Shown here: positions 24,634 through 31,571 of the stretch, in pieces
Layout: each line of letters opens with the position of its first letter
How positions within the stretch are numbered: the first letter of the stretch is position 1
Source: an uncultured Acidobacteriia bacterium
GTDB taxonomy: Bacteria; Acidobacteriota; Terriglobia; Bryobacterales; Bryobacteraceae
Length of the DNA stretch: 47,783 bases
Direction: 5' to 3'
Assembly (NCBI GenBank): GCA_903909435.1
Contig: CAIVVT010000024.1
Coordinates: forward strand, 1-47,783
Translations under genes and position numbers: made by a program
Notes under the pieces: model-generated
What the model saw: the letters and a program-made list of their open reading frames with translations, nothing else
Told to the model about the DNA's origin: nothing
The model's database searches: none

Positions 24634-26157
24634 CTACAACTCCCATCCCTGGCGATATTCGCGAGTCAGATACTTGTTGGCGCCGGGAACGTTCGTGATC
24701 TGCATATTCGCCGCGTCCCACTGCAACCGCTTGCCGGTACGCAGCGCGATGGCGGCCAGATTGAACGCCTCGGAGATCGGTCCGGCGTAGGAGAAATCGC
24801 CGCCCGAAGTCTTGCCCGTCTTGCAGGCGTCCACCCACTCGACCACGCCCGCCGGCACCGCGTTGTCGTCGCGCTCCGCCGGGGCGGGCTTCGGCTTCGG
24901 CCCGGCGTACTCGCGCATCCGTTTCTCCGGGATCAGGCGCGGCTCCTCGATTTCGAAACCCGCCAGAATCTTCCCCTTGTCGCCGACGAACAGCATGCCC
25001 TCGTCCGCCAGTTCCTGATTGTCTTCGTAGAGTTCGTCGGGCGTGCGGGGCCGCATGCCGCCCTCGTACCAGAAGATGTCGATGGGGCCGCGCTCGGCTC
25101 CCGCGGCAAAGCGCATACGAATCGTGGAAGCGAACGGGAACGAGTAATCGTTGCGGATCTTGTGGCTCACCTGATTGGTGATGATGCTGGCCGTGCTCGG
25201 CGTCGCCTCCACCATGTAGGGCGCTTCGAGTTTCAGAGTACGGAAGACGGTCCACAAGCTGTAGTGGCCCATGTCGCAGATGGAGCCGCCGCCGAAATCG
25301 TACCAGCCGCGGAAGACCGCGTGGGTGTAATTCGGGCTGTACGGCCGGTCGCGCTCGGGCCCCAGCCAGAGGTCCCAGTCGAAGTCCTTCGGGACGGGAG
25401 GCCGCTCGGTGGGCAGCGTCAGATACTGCGGCCAGACGGGACGATGGGACCAGTTGTGGACCTCGCGCAGTTTGCCGATCGCGCCATCGTTGACCATCGC
25501 CATCACGTCTTCGATGGGGCCCCGGGCGTCCCACGGCATGAAGTATGTGGCGACCTTCGATTGAGCGCGCACCGCGAGCACCTTGCGCGCTTCGTCCACG
25601 CGATTGGCGATCGGCTTGTGCATCAGCACGTGCTTGCCGTGCTTCATCGCGGCGATGGAGATGGTGGCGTGCAGGTGATCGGGCGTCATGATCTTGACGG
25701 CGTCGATGTCCTTCTGCTTTTCGAACAGCTCGCGGAAGTCGGCGTAGGAGGCGCAGCCCTTGAACGTTCCCGACGGACGCTGTTTGCCGTAATACGTCTC
25801 GACGATTTCGCGGCCGACTTCGCGTCCACCCGGAATGCCATCCAGCCCCTTGCGCCAATTCCGGTCTCCGAGGAACTTGCGAATATCGTTGGCGAGACCG
25901 TTCTTCGACCAGTCGATGTAGTCCGTGCTGTCCTTGTTGGGGTCGCACACGGCCACGATCTGGAGCTCGTCGCATTTCATCATCGGCAGCATCTCGCGGA
26001 TGCCCTCGGTGCCGAGGCCGATGTGCGCGACGTTGAGCTTGTCGCTCGGCGCGACGAAGCCGGTGCCGCCTAGCACGTTGCGCGGAACGATGGTGAACGC
26101 GGCGGCCGCGGCGGCTGCGTTACCGAGAAAGTTACGGCGGTTCAGATCTGTGGACAT
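24634..26157 (-). CDS. Tat-exported Gfo/Idh/MocA-family oxidoreductase
   Basis: Encodes 507 residues. The start at 26157 (MSTDLNRRNFLGNA) has AGGAGAT upstream and begins a twin-arginine signal with a long Ala run. The dinucleotide-binding fold starts at KLNVAHIGLGTEGIR, and AVCDPNKDS ends the second strand. HVLMHKPIANRVDEARKV holds the family's catalytic-type Lys-Pro motif. The C-terminal domain has FGGGSICDMGHYSLW. Members use NAD(P)(H) for redox reactions on sugars or cyclitols, with tightly bound cofactor in exported forms; the substrate is unknown. An inserted EEPRLIPEKRMREYAG region and length above 430 residues match the Planctomycete/Acidobacteria subgroup. It probably precedes the TIM-barrel gene in one unit, although the 173-base gap between them with palindromes argues for separate control. 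Confidence 0.88.
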   Translation of the reverse strand: MSTDLNRRNFLGNAAAAAAAFTIVPRNVLGGTGFVAPSDKLNVAHIGLGTEGIREMLPMMKCDELQIVAVCDPNKDSTDYIDWSKNGLANDIRKFLGDRNWRKGLDGIPGGREVGREIVETYYGKQRPSGTFKGCASYADFRELFEKQKDIDAVKIMTPDHLHATISIAAMKHGKHVLMHKPIANRVDEARKVLAVRAQSKVATYFMPWDARGPIEDVMAMVNDGAIGKLREVHNWSHRPVWPQYLTLPTERPPVPKDFDWDLWLGPERDRPYSPNYTHAVFRGWYDFGGGSICDMGHYSLWTVFRTLKLEAPYMVEATPSTASIITNQVSHKIRNDYSFPFASTIRMRFAAGAERGPIDIFWYEGGMRPRTPDELYEDNQELADEGMLFVGDKGKILAGFEIEEPRLIPEKRMREYAGPKPKPAPAERDDNAVPAGVVEWVDACKTGKTSGGDFSYAGPISEAFNLAAIALRTGKRLQWDAANMQITNVPGANKYLTREYRQGWEL

Positions 26158-26210
26158 GGGCGATCTCCTGCGTGATGGAATCAACATTACTCTACAGCGA
26201 AACAGGGTGG

Positions 26211-26238
26211 GACAGACCATCGCCAGGCGTGGTCTGTC
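26211..26238. repeat. hairpin repeat copy 1 (GACAGAC type)
   Basis: GACAGACCA (26211-26219) pairs perfectly with TGGTCTGTC (26230-26238) around a 10-base loop TCGCCAGGCG. A related hairpin follows 31 bases later. It lies upstream of the minus-strand Gfo/Idh start and downstream of the amidohydrolase gene. Confidence 0.6.
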
Positions 26239-26269
26239 GCTTTACGCGAGAAATGACGATTGATGGCTT

Positions 26270-26296
26270 GACAGACGACGCCAGCGATCGTCTGTC
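26270..26296. repeat. hairpin repeat copy 2 (GACAGAC type)
   Basis: GACAGACGA (26270-26278) pairs perfectly with TCGTCTGTC (26288-26296) around a 9-base loop CGCCAGCGA. Compared with copy 1 the eighth base pair of the stem has changed on both arms (C-G to G-C), so pairing is kept while sequence changes. It ends 18 bases from the stop codon of the amidohydrolase gene and could also act as its terminator. Confidence 0.6.
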
Positions 26297-26314
26297 CTAC
26301 ATCTAACTCGAGCG

Positions 26315-27730
26315 CTACTTCTCTCTTAGCGAAGCGTCGATTTTCACGCGCAGCTTGCGGGCTTCGGCCACCGTCGCCGCCGCGTCGATGGTCATGGGCG
26401 CACGGTCGCGGACCGTGAAACTACCCTCGATCACCACGTCGCGCACGTCGCTCGCTTTCAACGCGTACACCAGCATCGAATAGGGATCGTGCGCCGGAAC
26501 CGCGTGCGGCGCCGTGGTGTCCACGGTGATGAAATCGGCACGCTTGCCCGGTTCCAGCGAACCAATCTCGGCTTCCATGCCGATCGACTTCGCCCCCATG
26601 ATCGTGGCCATCTCGAAGACCTTCGCCGCGGGCAGAGCCTGCGGATCGCCGGTGGTCACCTTGGCCAGCTTGGCAGCCAGATCCATTTCTTCCATCAGGT
26701 CGAAATCGTTGTTCGAGCCGGCCGGTCCATCCGTGCCGAGACCGACGGCCAGGCCGGCCGCAAGCATCTCGCCGACGGGCGCCGCGCCGCTGGCCAGCTT
26801 CATGTTGCTCGACGGGCAGTGCGCCACGCCGACGTGCAAGGGCGCGATGGCGGCGATGTCCTCGGGTGTGAGCCAGACGCCGTGCGCGAAGATCGTACGC
26901 TTCGCGATCGCTCCAATGGAAACCAGGTAGCGCGCGGGCGTCAGGCCATATTTCGCCACCGCATCGTCGTTCTCTTTCCTGGTCTCCGAGACGTGGATCA
27001 CCAGCGGCACGCCGTACTTGTCGGCGAGCGCGCGGGCCGCCTGCAGCGTCTCGGCCGAGTTCGTGTAAAGCGCGTGCGGAGCGACGGCGGGCGTGATCAG
27101 CTTGTCGTCCTTGAACTCCTTGATAAAACGCTCGGTGAAAGCGAGCGCGCGCTGCGGCGTCTCGTTGTCGGGGACGGGAAAACCGATGATCGTCTCGCCC
27201 AGCACAGCCCGCATCCCGGCGTCGCGCGTGACTTGCGCGACGTGGTCCTCGAAGTAATACATGTCCACGTAGGTGGTCGTGCCACCGAGCATCATCTCCA
27301 GCACGGCCAGCCGCGTCCCGGCGCGCACAAATTCCGAGGTGACGTTTTTCTTCTCGGCGGGGAAGATGTAAGCGGTCAGCCAGTCCTGCAGCGTCTTGTC
27401 GTCGGCCAGGCCGCGCAGCAGGCTCATCGCGGCGTGCGCGTGCGTGTTGATCAGCCCCGGCGCGAGGATCGCATCGGGCCGGTCGAGACGCTGTTTGGGC
27501 GTGTACAGAAATTCGACTTTCGTGCGCGTGCCGACCGCTACGATGCGGCCATTCTTCACCGCAATCGCGCCGTCGCGAATCACTTCGCGGCGCGCGTTCT
27601 GCGTGACGATGGTGCCTGCCGAGACGATCAGGTCCACCGGCTCTGCGGCGAACAGCGGCAGGCACAGGGCCGTCGCCAACAAGGCGCGGACAGCGCGCGC
27701 GGGAAGGGAACTAGGCGAGTGAGTTTGCAT
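26315..27730 (-). CDS. exported amidohydrolase, MTA/SAH deaminase type
   Basis: Encodes 471 residues. After a signal peptide (VRALLATALCLPLFAAEP) comes a TrzN/AtzA/MtaD-like amidohydrolase. The N-terminal metal site is LAPGLINTHAHAAMSLLRGLADD; the other ligands lie in VIHVSETRKE, FAHGVWLTPEDIA, VAHCPSSNMKLASG and LGTDGPAGSNNDFDLMEEM. This is the pattern of 5'-methylthioadenosine/S-adenosylhomocysteine deaminases and related aminohydrolases that deaminate a ring amine with a bound divalent metal. The signal peptide is odd for a nucleoside-salvage enzyme and suggests a periplasmic substrate. Its start overlaps the end of the cytidine deaminase gene by 20 bases, so the two are co-translated. The exact substrate is not certain. 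Confidence 0.87.
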   Translation of the reverse strand: MQTHSPSSLPARAVRALLATALCLPLFAAEPVDLIVSAGTIVTQNARREVIRDGAIAVKNGRIVAVGTRTKVEFLYTPKQRLDRPDAILAPGLINTHAHAAMSLLRGLADDKTLQDWLTAYIFPAEKKNVTSEFVRAGTRLAVLEMMLGGTTTYVDMYYFEDHVAQVTRDAGMRAVLGETIIGFPVPDNETPQRALAFTERFIKEFKDDKLITPAVAPHALYTNSAETLQAARALADKYGVPLVIHVSETRKENDDAVAKYGLTPARYLVSIGAIAKRTIFAHGVWLTPEDIAAIAPLHVGVAHCPSSNMKLASGAAPVGEMLAAGLAVGLGTDGPAGSNNDFDLMEEMDLAAKLAKVTTGDPQALPAAKVFEMATIMGAKSIGMEAEIGSLEPGKRADFITVDTTAPHAVPAHDPYSMLVYALKASDVRDVVIEGSFTVRDRAPMTIDAAATVAEARKLRVKIDASLREK

Positions 27731-28097
27731 CGAAGGGGTCCGGGAAAAGAGCGCTCAACTGAAAAGTGCGGGTCTCGCCCGCGGCGTTGCCGAGCAGGAT
27801 TTCGATATCGCCGCAGAGGTCCCACAGTACCTGCCGGCAGGCTCCGCAGGGCGGAGTAATGCGTGCGGCGTCCGTGGCAACGGCGATGCGGCGGAACTCG
27901 CGCGCACCCGCCGCGATGGCGGCAAACGCGGCGGTGCGCTCGGCGCAGCAGGTGAGGCCGTAGCTGGAAGACTCGATATTGCAGCCGGCGAAAGTCCGGC
28001 CGTCCGCGGACTCCAGCGCGGCGCCCACCAGGAACCCGGAGTACGGTGCGTGCGCGTGCTTGCGCGCCGTGAAAGCGGCTTCGAGTAAAGCATCCAT
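27711..28097 (-). CDS. cdd: cytidine deaminase
   Basis: Encodes 128 residues from the ATG at 28097; another ATG at 28187 adds a 30-residue Arg/Pro-rich stretch not seen in the family. The small tetrameric cytidine deaminase signature is complete: HAPYSGFLVGAALE, GCNIES, TCCAERTA (Cys51, Glu53) and PPCGACRQV (Cys84, Cys87), giving the three zinc ligands and the catalytic Glu. It converts cytidine and deoxycytidine to uridine forms in the cytosol. The gene runs into the amidohydrolase gene with a 20-base overlap. It is divergent from the Gfo/Idh gene at 28275. Neither candidate start has a clear ribosome binding site; family length decides for the shorter form. Confidence 0.92.
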   Translation of the reverse strand: MDALLEAAFTARKHAHAPYSGFLVGAALESADGRTFAGCNIESSSYGLTCCAERTAAFAAIAAGAREFRRIAVATDAARITPPCGACRQVLWDLCGDIEILLGNAAGETRTFQLSALFPDPFDANSLA

Positions 28098-28274
28098 CCA
28101 GGGACCATTGTCCAACGATTGCGGATCCCGGCGCGGCAGGGCGGAGAAGAGCCGCGGTAAACCGCTGGGCCGGCGATCGTAATTCATCGGGAATCTGCGT
28201 CAGGGGCCACCCCGTTTTGGGCTTACCCCCGAATCCTGTGGTTTACTATCCGAAGGCGCGCTGAGGAGGCGAAG

Positions 28275-29318
28275 TTGGCACAACCCGTAAGAATCGCGAT
28301 GTTGGGATCGGGCTTCGTGGCCGGTTTCTACATGCAGGGACTCGCGAACGTGAACCACCACGAGGTGGTCGTCAACTACTCGCGGGTGCCCAAACGCGGC
28401 AAAGCGTTTGCCGGCGAGTGGGGCATTCCGGAGTCCTCGACCAGCCTCCAGAAGGTCATCGCGCGGGACGACATCGATCTGTTTGTCATCGCCCTGCCGA
28501 ACGAGTTGCACCTGGATGCAGCGCTCCAACTCGCCGCCGCGAAACGCAATCAGGTGTGCACGAAACCGCTGGCGCGGGACCGCAAGGAGGCCAAGGCCAT
28601 GCTGGCCGCGGCGCTGAAAAGCGGGTGCATGCACGGCTACGCGGAGACCGAAGTGTTTGCTCCGGCTGTGGTGAAGGCGCGCGGCGTGATCGAGAGCGGC
28701 GGGATCGGGCGCGTGCTGTGGGTGCGCTCGCGCGAATCGCACTCGGGTCCGCACAGCCCGCACTTCTGGGACGCCGCGAAAACGGGCGGTGGCGCTATGA
28801 ACGACCTGGGCTCGCATTGCATCGAAGCCGCGCGTTATTTCTACGGCAAGGAGGACCGGATTGTCGAGGTAATGGCGTGGGGCGCTTGCCTGGTACACGG
28901 CGCCAAGACGACCGCCGAAGACAACGCGCTGCTGGTGCTGAAGTTCTCGTCGGGCGGCATCGCGCACTGCGAGTTGAGTTGGACTACCAAGGGCGGCCTC
29001 GATCTGCGCAACGAGATCCACGGCTCGGAGGGCTCGCTGTTCACCGACGTGACCCGCGGTACGCCCATCTCGGCGTTCGTCACGAAGACGGCCGGTTACG
29101 TGATTGAAAAAGCCGACATTGATTTCGGATGGACCCGGCCGCTGCCCGAGGAGGCGTTCGCCTACGGCTACCAAGCCGAGATGCGGCACTTCGTGGATTG
29201 CGTTCGAGCGGGCGAGGTTCCGCGGGAAACCTACGAGGATGGGTATGTCGTAAACTGCGTCCTCGACGCGGGCTACCGGTCGATGCATTCGCGTCGCTGG
29301 GTGAGAGTCAGCTACTGA
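28275..29318 (+). CDS. Gfo/Idh/MocA-family oxidoreductase (TTG start)
   Basis: Encodes 347 residues. Translation starts at a TTG codon with a strong GAGGAGG six to seven bases upstream; no ATG fits as well. The Rossmann fold opens with RIAMLGSGFVAGFYMQGLANV. CTKPLARDRKEAKAML holds the catalytic-type Lys-Pro motif (Thr replaces the usual Glu before Lys). The C-terminal domain has GGGAMNDLGSHCIEAARYF, with the conserved Asp and His. It has no export signal and so is cytosolic, unlike its relative at 24634. It is followed one base later by the SDR gene, so both likely act on related sugar or polyol intermediates. Confidence 0.9.
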   Translation: MAQPVRIAMLGSGFVAGFYMQGLANVNHHEVVVNYSRVPKRGKAFAGEWGIPESSTSLQKVIARDDIDLFVIALPNELHLDAALQLAAAKRNQVCTKPLARDRKEAKAMLAAALKSGCMHGYAETEVFAPAVVKARGVIESGGIGRVLWVRSRESHSGPHSPHFWDAAKTGGGAMNDLGSHCIEAARYFYGKEDRIVEVMAWGACLVHGAKTTAEDNALLVLKFSSGGIAHCELSWTTKGGLDLRNEIHGSEGSLFTDVTRGTPISAFVTKTAGYVIEKADIDFGWTRPLPEEAFAYGYQAEMRHFVDCVRAGEVPRETYEDGYVVNCVLDAGYRSMHSRRWVRVSY

Positions 29319-29319
29319 C

Positions 29320-30075
29320 GTGGAACTCGACGGCAAAACCATACTCGTGACAGGATGTTCCGGGATCGGGGCGGCGACGGCGCGGCTGGCAGCGGTCTAC
29401 GGTGCGCGGGTGTTCGTTTGCGGCCTGGAAGCGGGAATGTGCGCCAGTCTGGCGGACGAGATCGGCGGCAGCTGGTATGCGGGCGACCTCTGCGACATGC
29501 ACCACGCCGAACGCGCGGTGGCTCAATGCATCTCCGAACTGGGCCCGGTGGACGGGCTGTTTAACGTTGCGGGAGCCAGCGGTCGCACGGCCGGCGACGG
29601 GCCGCTGCACCTGATTCCAGACGACGGCTGGGAACAGACGCTGAACATGAACTTGCTCCCGATGTTCTACGTGACGCGTCCGGTGATACGCCGTATGATC
29701 CCGCGCGGAGCGGGTTCCATCGTCCATCTCTCATCCGTCAGCGCCTACTCGCCAGAGCCGAAGAACTTCGCTACGCACGCCTACGCCGCGGCGAAGGGCG
29801 CCTTGATCTCGCTGACCAAGGCGATGGCGGCGTACTATGCGGCCAGCGGCATCCGGGTGAACGCGATTGCGCCGGGAGTGACCAGAACGCCCATGAGCCT
29901 GCGCGCGCAAAGCGATGAGAAGATTCTGGCGCAGTTGAAGACCAAGCAGCCGCTAGCGGGCTCGCTGATCGACCCCGACGACGTCGCGCGGATGGCGCTG
30001 TTTCTATTGAGCGACTCGGCGCGTTTTGTCACCGGACAGATTATCGGTGTCGATGCGGGCTGGGAAGTTTCGTAG
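29320..30075 (+). CDS. short-chain dehydrogenase/reductase
   Basis: Encodes 251 residues from a GTG one base after the stop of the Gfo/Idh gene, which implies translational coupling. Classical SDR features are present: NVAGAS (corresponding to NNAG), VHLSSVSAYS with the catalytic Ser, HAYAAAKGALISLTKAMA (Tyr-x3-Lys), VNAIAPGVTRTPM and TGQIIGVDAGWEVS. The dinucleotide loop reads TGCSGIG, one residue shorter than the usual TGxxxGIG. It is expected to oxidise or reduce a hydroxyl/keto group with NAD(P)(H); the substrate is unknown. Convergent with the flavoprotein gene, only 17 bases apart. Confidence 0.9.
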   Translation: MELDGKTILVTGCSGIGAATARLAAVYGARVFVCGLEAGMCASLADEIGGSWYAGDLCDMHHAERAVAQCISELGPVDGLFNVAGASGRTAGDGPLHLIPDDGWEQTLNMNLLPMFYVTRPVIRRMIPRGAGSIVHLSSVSAYSPEPKNFATHAYAAAKGALISLTKAMAAYYAASGIRVNAIAPGVTRTPMSLRAQSDEKILAQLKTKQPLAGSLIDPDDVARMALFLLSDSARFVTGQIIGVDAGWEVS

Positions 30076-30092
30076 CGCCTGGTCTGGCCAGT

Positions 30093-31424
30093 TCAGTCGT
30101 CGTCGTCCCGCTCCGCGACACTCGTGGCGTGGCCGGCGCGTTTAGTTTGGACTGCCGCGATTTTGGGTTCGGTAGCCGCCACGGAGACGCCCAGCTCGCG
30201 CAGCAGGGATTCCCCCGCCAGACGGCCGGACTCCATCGCGCCCTGAATGGACGGCGTGGCGCGGTGGTCGCCGCACACGTACAGCCCGTCAGAGACCTTC
30301 TGCGGCTGCTGCCAGTCCATGGGGTAGACGACCGGGTGCGCGTGGAGAATGCGGTAAATGCGCAGCAGGCGCCACTCCAGGGCGACCAGGCCGTACCAGC
30401 GGCGAAGCTGGTTGCGAACCAGGTTGACCAGCATCGTGTCGTCGCTGGTGGGCCAGCCGATCACGGATGCCGCCACTAGCCAGTTGCCTTCGGGGGCATA
30501 GCTGGGCTGCACGAGATTGGGCACGCAGACGTTGTTGACCGGCCCGCGGCTGCCGCCGTTAAGCACCAGAATCGGCTCGTCGAGGGGCGACTCCCGGGCT
30601 ACGAAGTAGAGCACCGAAACGCTCTTGGAGTTGATGTTGTGCGCGGAGCCGAGCAAGTGGCTGGCCGAGGGCCCGTCGGTGGCGACCACGATGGACTTGG
30701 CCTGCAGGGTCTCGCCGGAGACCAGCTCGACTTGCCCGGGCCCGATCGACTTAACCTTGGTCATGAGCCGGATCGAGTCCGCTGGAAGACCTTCGGCGAG
30801 CTGCGCCGGAATCGCGCCCATCCCCTTGGCCGGGAGGGCCGAGTCGCCCTCCGACAGCATCTTGAAAGCGAACTCGAACATGCGGGAAGACGCTGTCAGC
30901 TTGCCGTCGAGCAGGATGCCGCCCAGCAGCGGTTTGAAGAAAGTCTCGATCATGCGGGCAGAGAAGCCACGCCGCCGCAGTGCCTGCAGGGTGGACGTTT
31001 CCTCACCGCTGAAGATCTCGTCAATGCTCTTCTTCATGAGGTCGCTGCGCAGCTTCCAAGTGCGGTACTTGTCGCTCAACGACCCGATCGGCGCGAAGAA
31101 GTTGTTGAGAAACGCCCCCGGCTCTCTCCACGGGTCGGTCAGGCGGACGAACCTGCCGTGATAGCGGATCTGCGCTCCGGGGATGAAGGGACGCAACTCC
31201 AGAGCTTCGTAATTCAGCTGGTCCAAAGCCTCGGGGTAGGCCGTCAGTAACACCTGGAAGCCGCGGTCCAGCAGGTACCCATCCACGCTATCGGTCCGCA
31301 CGCGTCCCCCGATTCCGTCGGAGGATTCGAGGATCTCGAACGAAAGGCCGTGCTGCTGCAGGGTTCTTGCGCAACACAATCCGGCGAGCCCAGCGCCTAC
31401 GATCAGAACGTCAGGTTTACTCAC
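30093..31424 (-). CDS. FAD-dependent oxidoreductase, protoporphyrinogen-oxidase-like
   Basis: Encodes 443 residues. Starts at a GTG preceded by GGGAGAA. The FAD-binding loop is DVLIVGAGLAGLCCARTLQQHG, followed by EILESSDGIGGRVRTD, the amine-oxidase/PPO/phytoene-desaturase family signature. DGLYVCGDHRATPSIQGAMESGRLAGESL is the matching C-terminal FAD motif. Family reactions include oxidation of amines, porphyrinogens and carotenoid precursors; the substrate here is not evident. The C-terminus ends in a charged tail, AERDDDD. The start codon overlaps the stop of a 35-codon open frame with its own ribosome binding site, so translation may be coupled. Confidence 0.88.
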   Translation of the reverse strand: MSKPDVLIVGAGLAGLCCARTLQQHGLSFEILESSDGIGGRVRTDSVDGYLLDRGFQVLLTAYPEALDQLNYEALELRPFIPGAQIRYHGRFVRLTDPWREPGAFLNNFFAPIGSLSDKYRTWKLRSDLMKKSIDEIFSGEETSTLQALRRRGFSARMIETFFKPLLGGILLDGKLTASSRMFEFAFKMLSEGDSALPAKGMGAIPAQLAEGLPADSIRLMTKVKSIGPGQVELVSGETLQAKSIVVATDGPSASHLLGSAHNINSKSVSVLYFVARESPLDEPILVLNGGSRGPVNNVCVPNLVQPSYAPEGNWLVAASVIGWPTSDDTMLVNLVRNQLRRWYGLVALEWRLLRIYRILHAHPVVYPMDWQQPQKVSDGLYVCGDHRATPSIQGAMESGRLAGESLLRELGVSVAATEPKIAAVQTKRAGHATSVAERDDDD

Positions 31425-31524
31425 GAAATTCTCCCGGGACGGCCTCCGATTTCCAAGCCCGCGTGGCGAACCCCAGACCGGCAGGAGTCACGACGCTTTG
31501 CGGATTGGTTCCCTTGTCTGCCAT
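31417..31524 (-). CDS. possible 35-residue leader or micro-protein ORF
   Basis: ATG at 31524, stop TAA at 31417-31419. GAAGGA lies about 12 bases upstream of the ATG. The frame fills most of the gap between the uxaC end and the flavoprotein start and overlaps the latter's GTG by 8 bases, the arrangement of a translationally coupled leader. The peptide begins MADKGTNPQSVVTPAGLG and ends EAVPGEFRE; it is soluble, has no cysteine and matches nothing I know. It could be a micro-protein, a leader peptide, or chance. Because the flavoprotein's own ribosome binding site lies inside it, translation of this frame would affect flavoprotein initiation. Confidence 0.35.
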   Translation of the reverse strand: MADKGTNPQSVVTPAGLGFATRAWKSEAVPGEFRE

Positions 31525-31571
31525 TTTAGTCCGATCCTTCGACGGTGCTTCGCCGCCAACCCGCGAACTCC

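Noticed and set aside
24463..26073. A 536-codon open frame on the plus strand opposite the Gfo/Idh gene
   Set aside because: It mirrors the codon structure of a GC-rich gene on the other strand, has no domain and no ribosome binding site. The minus-strand protein is clearly real.
26489..27859. A 456-codon plus-strand open frame opposite the amidohydrolase and cytidine deaminase genes
   Set aside because: His/Arg-rich antisense shadow; both minus-strand genes have complete catalytic motifs.
31417..31524. Reading the 35-residue ORF as a RiPP precursor
   Set aside because: No leader/core pattern, no cysteine-rich or repeated core, and no maturation enzyme other than a generic flavoprotein.
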